Of a DNA stretch of 64,000 nucleotides, positions 37,281-46,201 are shown one piece after another (the stretch's first letter is position 1; each line of letters opens with the position of its first letter). Both the position numbers and the translations under genes were made by a program. The notes under the pieces were generated by a model. The model was not told where the DNA came from, did no database searches, and saw only the letters and a list, made by a program, of their open reading frames with translations. Source of the DNA: Actinomycetospora soli (GTDB lineage Bacteria > Actinomycetota > Actinomycetes > Mycobacteriales > Pseudonocardiaceae); the NCBI RefSeq assembly GCF_021026295.1, contig NZ_JAJNDA010000019.1:1-64000 (forward strand), in the 5' to 3' direction.

Positions 37281-40200
37281 GTGACCACGCACGTTTCCCC
37301 CTGCCCGCCCCCGTCCGACCCGGCCACCGGCCCGGGACGCATGGAGGGCTTCTTCGAGGCGATCGCGGACCGGTCGCCCGGGCGCACCGCGGTCGAGGCC
37401 GACGGCGAGGCCGTCAGCTACGGCGACCTGGACGCGCGGGCCAACCGGCTCGCCCACCTGCTGGCCGGCCGCGGCGTCGGGGTCGGGGACCGGGTGGCGG
37501 TCCTGCTGCCCCGCTCCGGCCGGACCTACGTCGCGATCCTCGGGGTCCTCAAGGCCGGGGCCACCCTCGTGCCGCTCGACCCCGGGTCCCCCGCCGACCG
37601 GGTGGCGCACGTGGTCGACGACGCCGAGGTGGCCGTCGTGGTCACCGTCCGCGCGCTCGCGGACCGGGTCAGGGGGGCCACCGCCGTCGTGCTCGACGAG
37701 GCCGCCGACGAGCTCGCCGCCGCGGACCCCGCCCGACCGGCCCCGCGACCCGACGTCGGGACCGCGTACGTCATCTTCACCTCCGGCTCCAGCGGCCGGC
37801 CCAAGGGCGTCGCGGTCTCCCACGCGAGCATCGCCAACTTCCTCGGCGTCATCCCGACCGTCTACGACGTCCGGCCCGACGACCGCGTGCACCAGGGCAT
37901 GACGATCTCCTTCGACTTCTCGATCGAGGAGATCTGGTCCGCCTGGGCGGTGGGCGCGACCGTGGTCGCGGGTCCCGACGACGAGCGCGCCTTCGGGGCC
38001 GACCTGGGCGAGCACCTCGCCACGCACCGGATCACCGTGCTGTGCGCCGTGCCGACCCTGCTCGCCACGGTGCCGACCGCACTGCCGGACCTGCGCACCG
38101 TGCTGGTGGGCGGCGAGGCCTGCCCCGGCGCGATCGTGGAGCGCTGGGCCCGACCCGGCCGCCGCCTGCTCAACACCTACGGGCCCACCGAGGCCACGGT
38201 CACGGCCACCTGGTGCGAGCTCCGCCCCGGGCACCCCGTCACGATCGGCCGCCCCCTGCCGACGTACACCGCGGAGCTCACCGACCCCGACGACCCGGAC
38301 CATCCGCGGGTCGCCGACGGCGCGGTCGGGGAGATCACGCTCGGCGGACCCGGCGTGGCGCTGGGCTACCTGGGTCGGCCCGAGCTCACCGCCGACAAGT
38401 TCGTGGTGCACCCGGAGACCGGCGAACGCGTCTACCGCACCGGCGACCTGGGGCGGCTCGACGAGCACGGCGAGATCGTCTACCTCGGCCGGGCCGACGC
38501 CGAGGTCAAGGTGCGCGGCCACCGCGTCGACCTCGGTGAGATCGAGAGCGTGCTGCTCGCCGACCACGAGGTGGGGGCGGCCGTCGTGGCCCTCGACGCG
38601 GCCTCCGGGGAACTCGCCGCGTACGTGGTGGCTCCCGCCGGCGGCGTCGCGGACCCGGACGCCCGACGGCACCGCCTGCACGCCGTGGCCGCCGACCGCC
38701 TGCCGTCCTACATGGTCCCGGCCACCCTCGACGTCCTCGACGCGCTCCCCACCCAGGCCGGCGGCAAGGTCGACCGGTCCGCGCTGCCCCCGCCCACGGG
38801 GTCCCGGTTCGTCGGGGCGACCGTCGTCGGCGACGCCCCCGCCCCCGGCCCGGAGTCGCGGATCGCCGACGTGATGGCGTCGGTGCTCGGCCTGCGGACG
38901 GTTCCCGCGACGGCGGACTTCTTCGACGACCTGGGCGGCCACTCGCTGCTCGCCGCCCGCGTGGTGACCGCCCTGCGCGAGGCGGGCTTCGCGGTCGCCG
39001 TCCGGGACCTCTACGCCCATCCCGACGTGCGCGGGCTCGCCGCCGTCCTGCACGACCGCCCCGCGACCGCCGTCCCGGCCGAGCCACCGCTGCGGCACGC
39101 CGGCGGGCGCGTGGCCGCTGCCGGCGGGGCACAGGCGGTCGCCCTCTACCTCGTGCTGCTCGCCCTGACCCTGCCCGCGTCCGTCGTCTACTGGTGGAAC
39201 GACGGCGTCGTCTCGCCGGCGGTGCTGCTCGAGATCCTCGCCGCCGGCACCGCGACCTACCTCGGTGTCCGCTGGGTGCTGCCGGTGCTGCTCGTCCGGC
39301 CGCTCACGCTGTTCCTGCGCCCGGGCACGTACCGCCTGTGGGGCGCGGTGTACCTCCGGCTGTGGGCGGTCGACCTGCTGGTGCGGCTCTCGCCGCTGCC
39401 CGTGCTCGCGGGCGGCCCGTTCGCGGCTCCCTACCTCCGCCTCCTCGGAGCCCGCGTCGGACGCCGGGTCCACCTCGCGTCCGCCGCCGTCAGCGCCCCG
39501 TCCCTGCTGCACCTCGGCGACGACGCCTCCCTCGGCTACGGCGTCTCGCTGCGCCCGTGGCAGGTCCGCGGCGGCCGGGTCGAGGTCGGGAGGATCACGG
39601 TCGGCGAGCGCGCCGTCGTCGGGACGGGCACCGTCCTCGCCTCGGGGTCCGTCGTGGGCGTCGACGCGGTGATCGGCGAGCAGTCCGTGCTCTCCCGTGA
39701 CGCGTGCGTGCCGGACGGCGCCGTCGTGGCGGGGTCGCCCCCGGTGCCCGCCGCGAGCACCGACCCGATGCTCGCCGCCATCGGCCGGGCCCGCCCGGCC
39801 CGGGGCTGGCGCTGGTACCACCTCGGGCCGGCGGTCGCGGGCGTCATCGGCCTCGAGGCCGCCGCGGTCCTCATGGTCGTCCCGACCGTCGTCGCGGTCT
39901 GGGCGGCGTTGCTCGCCTGGGGCGTGCTCGCCGGCCTCGTCGCCACGCTGCTCTCCGGGCCGCTGTTCGTGGTCACCGTCTGCGCGGTCGTCGCGGGCGG
40001 TCGTCGGCTGCTCCTCCCCCGCACCCCGGTCGGCGTGCACCCGGTCCGCTCCGGGCTCGGGCTGCGCAAGTGGCTCGCCGACGCCCTGCTCGTCGACTCG
40101 CTGACGTTCACCAACTCCCTCTACGCGACCCTCTACACGCCCGGCTGGATGCGGCTGCTCGGCGCCCGCATCGGCCCCGGCGCGGAGATCTCCACCGTCG

Positions 40201-41195
40201 CTCACGTCGACCCCGACCTGCTCGACCTCGGCGCCGGCAGCTTCGTCGCCGACATGGCGGGGGTCGGGAGCGCCGTGTTCGCCCGCGGGCGGATGCTGCT
40301 GCGCCCGACACTGGTCGGGGAACGGGCCTTCGTCGGGAACGCCGCCCTCCTGCCCGGCGGGACCCGGGCGGAGAGCGGTTCGCTGGTCGGCGTGGCGACC
40401 GCGCCGCCGGCCGTGGTCGACCGCGACTCGTCCTGGCTCGGCTCCCCCGCGATCCACCTGCCCCGGCGCGAGGTCTCCGAGCCCCACCCCGACTCGGAGA
40501 CGTTCCGGCCGTCCCGACGACGGGTGCGGCAGCGTCTCGCGGTCGAGTTCGTCCGCGCCTCGCTGCCGGCGTCGCTGCTCGGACTCGCCGTCTACCTCCA
40601 CCTCACGGTGCTCTCCTCGGTCGCCGGTGGTCAGCCGCTCTGGGTCCCGGCCCTCGTGGCCCCGTTCCTCGCCGCCGCGGCCTCCGCGCTGGTGATCGGC
40701 TACGTCGCGGCGGTGAAGCACCACGTCCTCGGGACCTATCGCCCCCGTACCGCCCCGCTGTGGGACGAGTTCGTGCGGCGCTCGGAGTTCGTGACGGGGC
40801 TCTACGAGGCGGCCGCGGTGCCGGCGGGTCTGGACCTGCTCTCCGGCACTCCGTTCCTGCCCGGGGCGCTGCGGCTGTTCGGCGCGCGCATCGGGCGCCG
40901 GGTCTGGCTGGGGACGACCTACCTCACCGAGTTCGACCTCGTCGACGTCGGCGACGACGCCGCGGTCGGCCGCGAGGCCTCGCTGCAGACCCACCTCTTC
41001 GAGGACCGCGTCATGAAGCTGTCGACGGTGCGCGTCGAGGCGGGCGCGACCGTCGGCGACCGCTCGATCGTCCTGTACGACGGCCGGGTCGGCCCGGGCG
41101 CGGAGCTCGGTCCGCTCAGCCTCGTCATGAAGGGCGAGCACCTCGCGGCCGGGAGCCGGTCGTGCGGGATCCCCGCCGAGGCGGTGGCCGCGTGA
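37281..41195 (+). CDS. Pls/PosA-family nonribosomal peptide synthetase (poly-amino-acid synthetase-like)
   Basis: 1304 aa from GTG 37281 with GGAGG 8 bases upstream. Order: adenylation domain about 15-500 (FTSGSSGRPKG near 163; FDFSIEEIW 211-219; NTYGPTEAT 298-306; GGKVDRS about 494); carrier domain with DDLGGHSLL, Ser555 as phosphopantetheine site; then three units each made of paired membrane helices (about 620-675, 845-910, 1085-1150) and a left-handed beta-helix acyltransferase-like domain. There is no condensation or thioesterase domain. This is the layout and length (about 1320 aa) of epsilon-poly-L-lysine synthetase. Aligning by eye with GrsA, the pocket reads D212 F213 E216 C255 L275 G277 T299 V307 T308 K496, close to lysine-type codes. 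The product is inferred, not shown. Confidence 0.9.
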   Translation: MTTHVSPCPPPSDPATGPGRMEGFFEAIADRSPGRTAVEADGEAVSYGDLDARANRLAHLLAGRGVGVGDRVAVLLPRSGRTYVAILGVLKAGATLVPLDPGSPADRVAHVVDDAEVAVVVTVRALADRVRGATAVVLDEAADELAAADPARPAPRPDVGTAYVIFTSGSSGRPKGVAVSHASIANFLGVIPTVYDVRPDDRVHQGMTISFDFSIEEIWSAWAVGATVVAGPDDERAFGADLGEHLATHRITVLCAVPTLLATVPTALPDLRTVLVGGEACPGAIVERWARPGRRLLNTYGPTEATVTATWCELRPGHPVTIGRPLPTYTAELTDPDDPDHPRVADGAVGEITLGGPGVALGYLGRPELTADKFVVHPETGERVYRTGDLGRLDEHGEIVYLGRADAEVKVRGHRVDLGEIESVLLADHEVGAAVVALDAASGELAAYVVAPAGGVADPDARRHRLHAVAADRLPSYMVPATLDVLDALPTQAGGKVDRSALPPPTGSRFVGATVVGDAPAPGPESRIADVMASVLGLRTVPATADFFDDLGGHSLLAARVVTALREAGFAVAVRDLYAHPDVRGLAAVLHDRPATAVPAEPPLRHAGGRVAAAGGAQAVALYLVLLALTLPASVVYWWNDGVVSPAVLLEILAAGTATYLGVRWVLPVLLVRPLTLFLRPGTYRLWGAVYLRLWAVDLLVRLSPLPVLAGGPFAAPYLRLLGARVGRRVHLASAAVSAPSLLHLGDDASLGYGVSLRPWQVRGGRVEVGRITVGERAVVGTGTVLASGSVVGVDAVIGEQSVLSRDACVPDGAVVAGSPPVPAASTDPMLAAIGRARPARGWRWYHLGPAVAGVIGLEAAAVLMVVPTVVAVWAALLAWGVLAGLVATLLSGPLFVVTVCAVVAGGRRLLLPRTPVGVHPVRSGLGLRKWLADALLVDSLTFTNSLYATLYTPGWMRLLGARIGPGAEISTVAHVDPDLLDLGAGSFVADMAGVGSAVFARGRMLLRPTLVGERAFVGNAALLPGGTRAESGSLVGVATAPPAVVDRDSSWLGSPAIHLPRREVSEPHPDSETFRPSRRRVRQRLAVEFVRASLPASLLGLAVYLHLTVLSSVAGGQPLWVPALVAPFLAAAASALVIGYVAAVKHHVLGTYRPRTAPLWDEFVRRSEFVTGLYEAAAVPAGLDLLSGTPFLPGALRLFGARIGRRVWLGTTYLTEFDLVDVGDDAAVGREASLQTHLFEDRVMKLSTVRVEAGATVGDRSIVLYDGRVGPGAELGPLSLVMKGEHLAAGSRSCGIPAEAVAA

Positions 41196-41833
41196 GCCTC
41201 GCGCTCGTCCACGTCGGCCCCGCCACGCTGCCGGGCTGCCCGGAGGCGGTGGCGACGCTGCTCGCCGCGCACGGGTTCGACGTCGCCACGGTGGGTCCGG
41301 GCGGCGAGCGCCCGCTGGAGGCGGACGTCCTCGCCGGGGCCGCGCTCTACGCCCAGCCCGGCGGCGGGACCCTGAGGCACGCGTGGCGGCACCTGCGGCG
41401 GCACCGGCGCCTGCTGCGCGGCTGGGTGTCGGACGGCGGGGCCTACGTGGGCTTCTGCCTCGGCGCCTACCTCGCCGGACGGGGACCGGGGCTGGGGCTG
41501 CTGCCCGGCGACACCGACCGGTACGTCACGTCCCCGCACGCGACCCTGGACGACGCCGACGTCGACACCCTCGTCGACGTGCACTGGCGCGGTCACCGCC
41601 GGACGCTCTTCTTCCAGGACGGGGCCCGGTTCACCGGCCCCGGCGGGACCGACGTCCTGGCCCGGTACCCCGGCGGTGAGGCCGCCGCCCTCGTCGCCGC
41701 GTACGGGACCGGGCGGGTGGGCGTCGTCGGGCCGCACCCCGAGGCCACCGCCGACTGGTTCACCGACGTCGGGCTCCCCGTCCACGACGCCCGGGACCTG
41801 GCGCACGACCTCGTGGCCACGGTGACCACGTGA
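41192..41833 (+). CDS. Class I glutamine-amidotransferase-like / biotin-protein-ligase N-terminal (BPL_N) domain protein
   Basis: 213 aa from GTG 41192, overlapping the NRPS stop (GTGA). It has a nucleophile-elbow motif GGAYVGFCLGAYLAG with a cysteine at the catalytic position, as in the GATase1/BPL_N family, and a later His-x-Glu-like PHPEATADWF that could complete a Cys-His-Glu triad. The N-terminus VSLALVHVGPATLPGCPEAVATLLAAHGFDV is a typical Rossmann-like start. It may hydrolyse an amide or isopeptide or cleave small polymers; the role is unknown. Tight coupling ties it to the synthetase. Confidence 0.75.
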   Translation: MSLALVHVGPATLPGCPEAVATLLAAHGFDVATVGPGGERPLEADVLAGAALYAQPGGGTLRHAWRHLRRHRRLLRGWVSDGGAYVGFCLGAYLAGRGPGLGLLPGDTDRYVTSPHATLDDADVDTLVDVHWRGHRRTLFFQDGARFTGPGGTDVLARYPGGEAAALVAAYGTGRVGVVGPHPEATADWFTDVGLPVHDARDLAHDLVATVTT

Positions 41834-43203
41834 GGCGGGCCGCCGTCGTCGCGGCCCTGCTGACGCTGCTGGTCGCGTGCTCGCCGGGCCCCTCCGCCGC
41901 CCCGCGGGCGGACCCCGATCCCGCCCGGCCCGTCGTGTCCCTGGCGTTCGATCTCGCCGACGACCTCCGTGGCGCGACCGGTCGCGAGCGCGTCGTGTTC
42001 ACCCCCGACGCCCCGATCTGCGAGGTGGTTTTGCGGGCGTGGCCCAACGCGCCGGTGTCGGCCGGGGAGGGCAGCTCGCTGCGGGTCGACGCCGCGGCGG
42101 TCGACGGCGCCCCGGTCGCGCCGCGCGTCGAGGCGGCCGGTGCCCCCGCCGGCGCGCCGGGCACGCTCGTGTCCCTGCCGTTGCCGTCCTGCGTGCCCGC
42201 CGGTCGGACCGTGACCGCCGATCTCGGCTTCACGCTGACGCTGGGACCCGACGCCGACGACCGGCTCGGCTCGTCCCGCGGCGTCGCGTGGTTCGGATCC
42301 GCCTTCCCGCTGCTCGCGTGGGTGCGTGGGCAGGGGTGGTCCCGTACCCCGGCCGCGTCCGTCGCCGGCGAGAACGCGGTGTCCGAGGAGTTCACGCTGC
42401 GCTCGCTGGAGGTGACCGCGCCCCGCGGCCTCGCGGTGTCCGGCGTCGGCCGCGCATCGGGCACGACCGATGCCGGAGGGCGGACGACCCACCGCTTCGC
42501 CGCCGACACCGTCCGCGACGTCGCGGTGGCCGTCGGCCCGTACGAGGTCGTCGAGCGGGACATCGCCGGCACCCGCCTGCACCTGTTCCTGCTCACGGGG
42601 ACCCGCACCGACCCCGACCGCTGGGTGGCCGAGCTCGACACCGCGATCGGCCGCCTCGAGCCGCTCCTCGGGCCGTTCCCGTACCCCGACCTCTGGGTCG
42701 CGCTGGCGCCCGGGCAGTCGTCGGGCATCGAGTACCCCGGCGCGCTGCAGTTCGGGGACACGCGCCCGGGCGACCTGGCGGGCCTGGCCACCCACGAGCT
42801 GGCCCACCAGTGGTTCTACGCCCTGGTCGGCAACGACCAGGGCCTGCACCCGTGGATGGACGAGGCGTTCGCGACGTGGGCCGAGGCGGTCGCGACCGGC
42901 CGGCCCGACGAGTACTCCCTCGCCGCGGTCCCCGACCGGCTCGACGGCCGGCTCGGCGACCCCATGACCGCGTGGGGCGACCGCTTCGGCCGCTACGAGG
43001 ACGGCGTCTACGTCCAGGGCGCCGCCACGCTGCTCGAGGCCCGACGGCGGGTCGGCGCATCGGCCTTCGACGACGCGGTGCGCCGCTACCTCGCGGTGAA
43101 CGCCCACCGCGTGGCCGGCCCGGCCGACGTCGCCGCCGCGTTCCGCGACCTCCCCGCCGTGACCGACCTGCTCACCTCCCGCGGCGCACTCCCGCCCGCC
43201 TGA
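41830..43203 (+). CDS. M1-family (gluzincin) metallopeptidase lipoprotein
   Basis: 457 aa from GTG 41830, coupled by a 4-base overlap. A lipobox LLVAC puts the lipidated Cys at residue 17, so it is an outer-face membrane lipoprotein. The zinc site is HELAH (322-326) followed after 18 residues by Glu345 (HPWMDEAF), the HEXXH-x18-E of M1 aminopeptidases. The substrate strand reads GIEYPGALQ instead of GAMEN. A C-terminal helical part (GVYVQGAATLLEARRRVG) follows. Next to a Pls-like synthetase, a natural guess is trimming or self-protection against the extracellular polymer, since zinc aminopeptidases that degrade epsilon-polylysine are known in producers. Confidence 0.88.
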   Translation: MRRAAVVAALLTLLVACSPGPSAAPRADPDPARPVVSLAFDLADDLRGATGRERVVFTPDAPICEVVLRAWPNAPVSAGEGSSLRVDAAAVDGAPVAPRVEAAGAPAGAPGTLVSLPLPSCVPAGRTVTADLGFTLTLGPDADDRLGSSRGVAWFGSAFPLLAWVRGQGWSRTPAASVAGENAVSEEFTLRSLEVTAPRGLAVSGVGRASGTTDAGGRTTHRFAADTVRDVAVAVGPYEVVERDIAGTRLHLFLLTGTRTDPDRWVAELDTAIGRLEPLLGPFPYPDLWVALAPGQSSGIEYPGALQFGDTRPGDLAGLATHELAHQWFYALVGNDQGLHPWMDEAFATWAEAVATGRPDEYSLAAVPDRLDGRLGDPMTAWGDRFGRYEDGVYVQGAATLLEARRRVGASAFDDAVRRYLAVNAHRVAGPADVAAAFRDLPAVTDLLTSRGALPPA

Positions 43204-43235
43204 GCCCTGCCGACCCCTCCCGAAGAGGACCCGCG

Positions 43236-44480
43236 ATGACGCATGCCCTCACCCTGACGCCCCCGGAGCCCGCCCCTCCCGTCGCCGAGGAGCCCGCTCC
43301 CCCGCGGGCGCGCATCCTCGGGGTCGACACCGCCCGCGGCCTCGCCCTGATCGGGATGATGGCGGTCCACGCCCTCTACGAGTCCGACGCCGCCGGGAAC
43401 GCGACCTGGACCTCGGTGCTCGCCGGCGGGAAGTCGGCCGCGCTGTTCGCACTCCTCGCCGGCGTCGGCATCGCCTTCACCACCGGGCGCAGCCGGGTCC
43501 CGGTGCGGAGCGACCGTGCGCTCCCGACGGCGGTGGGGCTCGTGGTGCGGGGCCTCGCGGTCGGGCTGGTCGGGCTCCTCCTGGGCGGCAACGACCCGGA
43601 GGTGGCGGCGGTGATCCTGGTCTACTACGCGCTGCTGTTCGTGGCCGCGGTGCCGCTGGTGTTCCTGGGGCGGCGCACCCTGCTCGCGCTCGGGGCGGTG
43701 CTGGTGGTGGCCGCCCCGGTCGCGAGCCACGCGCTGCGGGCGCACCTGCCCGTGGCGAGCGGGCTGAACCCGTCGTTCGCGTGGCTCGCGAGCGACCCCG
43801 GCGGGCTGCTCACCGAGCTCGCCGTCACGGGCTACTACCCCGTGCTGTCCTGGCTGCCCTACCTGTGTGTCGGGCTGGCCGTCGGCCGGATGCGCCTGTC
43901 CTCGGCTCGGACGGCGGGTCTGCTGGCGGGGGTCGGCGCGGCGCTCGCGGTCACGGCGGTCGTGGTCTCGGACCTGCTGATACGCGAGGGGCTGCCCCGG
44001 ATCCTCGCGGCCTCGTCGGGCGCGGACCCGGCGACCGTCCACGAGGCCCTGACCGTCGGGCCGGACGGGGTGACCCCGACGACGACCTGGTGGTGGCTCG
44101 CCGTCGACACCCCGCACTCCTCCACACCGCCCGACCTGACCCTGACGATCGGCATCTCGCTCGCGGTGCTCGGGGTCGCCCTGCTCGCCGACCACGTGAC
44201 GCGCCCACGGCTGCGGGTCGCGCTCGACGTGGTCCGCGCCCCGCTCGCGGCCGCGGGCGGCATGACGCTGACCTTCTACGCGCTGCACGTCCTGTTCATC
44301 AACTCCGACCTGGACGTGTACGGCCCGACGGCGGGCTACGTCATCCAGGTCGTCGCCGTCCTCCTGCTCGGCTGGGGCTGGCGCGCGACCGCGGGCCGCG
44401 GTCCCCTCGAGGCCGTCGTGACCGCCCTGAGCCGGCGGGCGGTCCGGGCGGTGACCGCGGCGCGGGCCGCCCGGACCTGA
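43236..44480 (+). CDS. Multi-membrane acyltransferase-like protein (DUF418/HGSNAT-like)
   Basis: 414 aa from ATG 43236 (AGAGGA upstream), 32 bases after the peptidase. After a Pro-rich N-terminus comes the diagnostic RILGVDTARGLALIGMMAVH, then about ten hydrophobic helices (SAALFALLAGVGIAFTTG, LVVRGLAVGLVGLLLGG, LVYYALLFVAAVPLVFLG, TLTFYALHVLFI). The family includes membrane acetyltransferases of the heparan-glucosaminide type and DUF418 proteins. It could acylate the NRPS product or act in its passage through the membrane. A terminator follows immediately, so it closes the operon. Confidence 0.78.
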   Translation: MTHALTLTPPEPAPPVAEEPAPPRARILGVDTARGLALIGMMAVHALYESDAAGNATWTSVLAGGKSAALFALLAGVGIAFTTGRSRVPVRSDRALPTAVGLVVRGLAVGLVGLLLGGNDPEVAAVILVYYALLFVAAVPLVFLGRRTLLALGAVLVVAAPVASHALRAHLPVASGLNPSFAWLASDPGGLLTELAVTGYYPVLSWLPYLCVGLAVGRMRLSSARTAGLLAGVGAALAVTAVVVSDLLIREGLPRILAASSGADPATVHEALTVGPDGVTPTTTWWWLAVDTPHSSTPPDLTLTIGISLAVLGVALLADHVTRPRLRVALDVVRAPLAAAGGMTLTFYALHVLFINSDLDVYGPTAGYVIQVVAVLLLGWGWRATAGRGPLEAVVTALSRRAVRAVTAARAART

Positions 44481-44527
44481 CGAACGGGTCGTCCGTGCGT
44501 TCTCACCGCACGATCGACCCGTTCGTC
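44479..44527. terminator. Strong bidirectional terminator at the operon junction
   Basis: Perfect 12-bp arms GACGAACGGGTC (44479-44490) and GACCCGTTCGTC (44516-44527), plus an inner GTGCG/CGCAC pairing, giving a long near-continuous hairpin. It separates the convergent Pls-like operon (stop 44480) and liv operon (stop 44547). Confidence 0.75.
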
Positions 44528-44546
44528 GGGAACAGCGGGGCGACCC

Positions 44547-45266
44547 CTACGACACGCCCAGGTACGCGTCCTGGATCGTCGGGTCGGCGAGCAGCTCCGA
44601 GCCCGGCCCGGAGCGGGTCACCTCCCCGGTCTCCAGCACGTACGCCTGGTGGGCGAGCCCGAGGGCCTGGGTGGCGTTCTGCTCGACGAGCAGGATCGTC
44701 ACCCCCTCCTTGTTGATGTCCTCGATCACCCGGAAGATCTGCTGGATGAACTGCGGGGCGAGCCCCATCGAGGGCTCGTCGAGCAGCAGCAGCCGGGGCC
44801 GGGCCATGAGCGCCCGGCCGATGGCGAGCATCTGCTGCTCGCCGCCGGAGAGGGTGCCGCCGACCTGGTTGCGTCGCTCGGCCAGGCGCGGGAAGTAGGT
44901 GAACGCCCGCTCCTGGTCCTCGGCGAACTCCTTGGACCGGCGGTCGGACCGGACGAACCCGCCCATGTCCAGGTTCTCCAGCACCGTCATGCCGGGGAAG
45001 ATCCCCCGGCCCTCGGGCACCTGGCAGATGCCCTTGCGCACCCGCAGGTCGGCGCGGACCTTCGTCAGGTCCTCGCCGTCGAAGGTCATCGTCCCCGACT
45101 GCAGTCCGAGGAGACCGGAGACGGTCTTCATCGTCGTCGTCTTGCCGGCACCGTTCGCGCCGATCAGCGAGACGATCTGCCCCTCGGTCACCGAGAGCGT
45201 GATCCCCCGCAGCGCCTGGATGCGCCCGTAGGCGACGTTGACGTCCGCGAGCTCGAGCAGGCTCAC
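44547..45266 (-). CDS. livF: Branched-chain amino-acid ABC transporter ATPase LivF
   Basis: 239 aa from GTG 45266, overlapping livG by 4 bases. ATPase of the LivF type: [21 protein letters not shown], Walker [10 protein letters not shown], signature [16 protein letters not shown], Walker [14 protein letters not shown], and the C-terminal [30 protein letters not shown] typical of the family. It energises uptake together with LivG and the two permeases. Last gene of the operon; the strong hairpin after it would end transcription. Confidence 0.95.
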   Translation of the reverse strand: MSLLELADVNVAYGRIQALRGITLSVTEGQIVSLIGANGAGKTTTMKTVSGLLGLQSGTMTFDGEDLTKVRADLRVRKGICQVPEGRGIFPGMTVLENLDMGGFVRSDRRSKEFAEDQERAFTYFPRLAERRNQVGGTLSGGEQQMLAIGRALMARPRLLLLDEPSMGLAPQFIQQIFRVIEDINKEGVTILLVEQNATQALGLAHQAYVLETGEVTRSGPGSELLADPTIQDAYLGVS

Positions 45267-46201
45267 TCGTCCACCGCCGTTCCGAGGTAGGCCGACACGA
45301 CGGCGGGGTCGCGCCGCACGTCGTCGGGGACGCCGTCGGCGATCTTGCGGCCGAAGTCGAGGACGACGAGCCGGTCGGTCACGCCGAGCACCACCCGCAT
45401 GTCGTGCTCGACGAGGACCACCGTGAACCCGTCGTCGCGAATCTTGAGGATGAGCTCGGAGAGCGCGTCCTTCTCGACCGCCGAGAACCCGGCCGCGGGC
45501 TCGTCGAGGCAGAGCAGCTTGGGCTCCGTCGCGAGCGCGCGGGCGATCTCCAGCCGGCGCTGGTCGCCGTAGGGCAGCGACGTCGCCTTGTCCGCCGCCC
45601 GGTGGGCGATCCCGACGAACTCCAGCAGCGCCATCGCCTTGTCCACGGCCTCCCGCTCCTCGCGACGGTGCCGCGGGAGCCGGAGCAGGGCGCCGGGCAC
45701 CGACGTGCGGTGCCGCGCGTCGGTGCCGACGACGACGTTCTCCAGCGCCGTCATCGCCCCGAAGAGCCGGATGTTCTGGAACGTCCGGGCCACGCCCGCC
45801 TGGATGATCTTGTACCGCTTCATCTTCGCGAGCGACCGGCCCTCGAGGCGGATGTCGCCCTCGGTGGGCCGGTAGACGCCGGTGACGATGTTGAAGCAGG
45901 TCGTCTTCCCGGCGCCGTTCGGTCCGATGAGGCCGAGGATCTCGCCCCGCTTCACGTCGAACGAGACGTCGTCGAGCGCGGTGAGCCCGCCGAACCGGAC
46001 GGTCAGGCCGTCGACGGCGAGCAGGGTCTCCCCCGCCGACACCGCGATCTCGCGGTCCGGGGCGACCTTCTCGGCGACCGCGGCCTCGTGCTCCGCCCGC
46101 TCGGCAGAGTCCATCTGCTCGACGGCCTCGAGCAGGCCCTCCTCGGGCTGCGTCGTCCGGGTCGAGCTCCGCTCCGCTCCGTCTCCCGCTGCGCTGCTCA
46201 C
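45263..46201 (-). CDS. livG: Branched-chain amino-acid ABC transporter ATPase LivG
   Basis: 312 aa from GTG 46201 (GTGA overlap with livM). About 55 N-terminal residues ([22 protein letters not shown]...) are additional to the usual ~255-aa LivG. Then [22 protein letters not shown], Walker [10 protein letters not shown], the LivG-typical [28 protein letters not shown] in place of LSGGQ, and [15 protein letters not shown]. The substitution of the signature by LPYGDQ is normal for this family. Membrane-associated on the cytoplasmic side. Confidence 0.95.
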   Translation of the reverse strand: MSSAAGDGAERSSTRTTQPEEGLLEAVEQMDSAERAEHEAAVAEKVAPDREIAVSAGETLLAVDGLTVRFGGLTALDDVSFDVKRGEILGLIGPNGAGKTTCFNIVTGVYRPTEGDIRLEGRSLAKMKRYKIIQAGVARTFQNIRLFGAMTALENVVVGTDARHRTSVPGALLRLPRHRREEREAVDKAMALLEFVGIAHRAADKATSLPYGDQRRLEIARALATEPKLLCLDEPAAGFSAVEKDALSELILKIRDDGFTVVLVEHDMRVVLGVTDRLVVLDFGRKIADGVPDDVRRDPAVVSAYLGTAVDE

